From the NCBI GenBank assembly GCA_900552015.1, contig URXY01000012.1:1-40839 (forward strand): 40,839 nt of DNA. The letters are read 5' to 3'. Of this stretch, positions 40,756 through 40,839 are shown in pieces. Positions within the stretch are counted from its first letter, which is position 1. Each line of letters starts with the position of its first letter. The stretch comes from an uncultured Eubacteriales bacterium (GTDB lineage Bacteria > Bacillota > Clostridia > Oscillospirales > Oscillospiraceae). The notes under the pieces are model-generated. The model searched no databases. It had not been told where the DNA came from and saw nothing but the letters and a program-made list of their open reading frames with translations. The position numbers and the translations under genes were made by a program.

Positions 40756-40839
40756 GTTTCCACCGTTCATTCGATAAAAGTTCTTATTTTTCTAATATTT
40801 TTTATATTTTTCTCATTTTCATTATCGAAAAGTTGTAAA
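40756..40839. other. AT-rich right edge
   Basis: No gene is visible. An exact inverted pair TTCGATAA (40770-40777) and TTATCGAA (40822-40829) flanks a very AT-rich tract, which could be upstream promoter DNA for the G5/3D gene or for a gene beyond the window. Confidence 0.3.

Noticed and set aside
1..40839. CRISPR array, tRNA/rRNA genes, prophage or IS element
   Set aside because: No regularly spaced direct repeats, cloverleaf or rRNA segments, integrase, transposase or phage structural genes were seen on reading both strands.

Overview
The window looks like chromosomal DNA of a GC-rich gut-type Clostridia, most likely Oscillospiraceae. The reasons are the Firmicutes-type GlgC/GlgD pair, a GTP-type PEP carboxykinase, the YlmH, XpaC and DUF896 genes, a G5/3D-domain cell-wall protein, strong AAGGAG ribosome sites, and TTGACA/TATAAT-type promoters. 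This assignment is inference from gene content. I see no rRNA, tRNA, CRISPR array, insertion sequence or prophage.

Region 1 (1-11450) is a two-armed catabolic locus. The plus arm (301-5012) carries a YtcJ-type amidohydrolase and a complete DctP/DctQ/DctM TRAP uptake system, but the large permease is broken by a one-base insertion. The convergent minus arm (11190 to 5375) carries a UcpA-like SDR dehydrogenase, an AEC-family carrier, a strongly diverged GcvPA/GcvPB pair and an ATP-NAD/AcoX-type kinase-like protein. No H-protein, T-protein or lipoamide dehydrogenase is present. Both arms begin with the same arrangement: 8-bp TTTGGTTG boxes in tandem, 23 bp apart, with the last box ending 24 bp before the -10. 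I read the two arms as one regulon for import and breakdown of an unidentified, probably carboxylated and amide- or amine-containing compound. This is the best candidate in the window for an undescribed system.

Region 2 (11450-15630) has an orphan oligopeptide-type binding lipoprotein, a short DEAD-box RNA helicase and an uncharacterised lipoprotein, separated by structured palindromic intergenic DNA.

Region 3 (15631-27884, all minus) is a tightly packed series. An ABC exporter, YlmH, a DUF896 protein and an XpaC-like membrane protein lead directly into glgB-glgC-glgD-glgA-glgP, a full glycogen synthesis and phosphorolysis set. The only clear promoter is at the ABC gene and the only clear terminator is after glgP, so the whole block may be one transcript.

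Region 4 (28005-40839) is mostly housekeeping: a zinc-ribbon/Ig-like membrane protein, uridine kinase, a birA-chromate transporter operon, an MBOAT O-acyltransferase with an SGNH hydrolase (envelope or polysaccharide acylation), pckG, rsmA, a TauE/SafE exporter, two tandem DUF3841 paralogues and a G5/3D-domain protein. Most transcription units end in hairpins that could be placed base by base.
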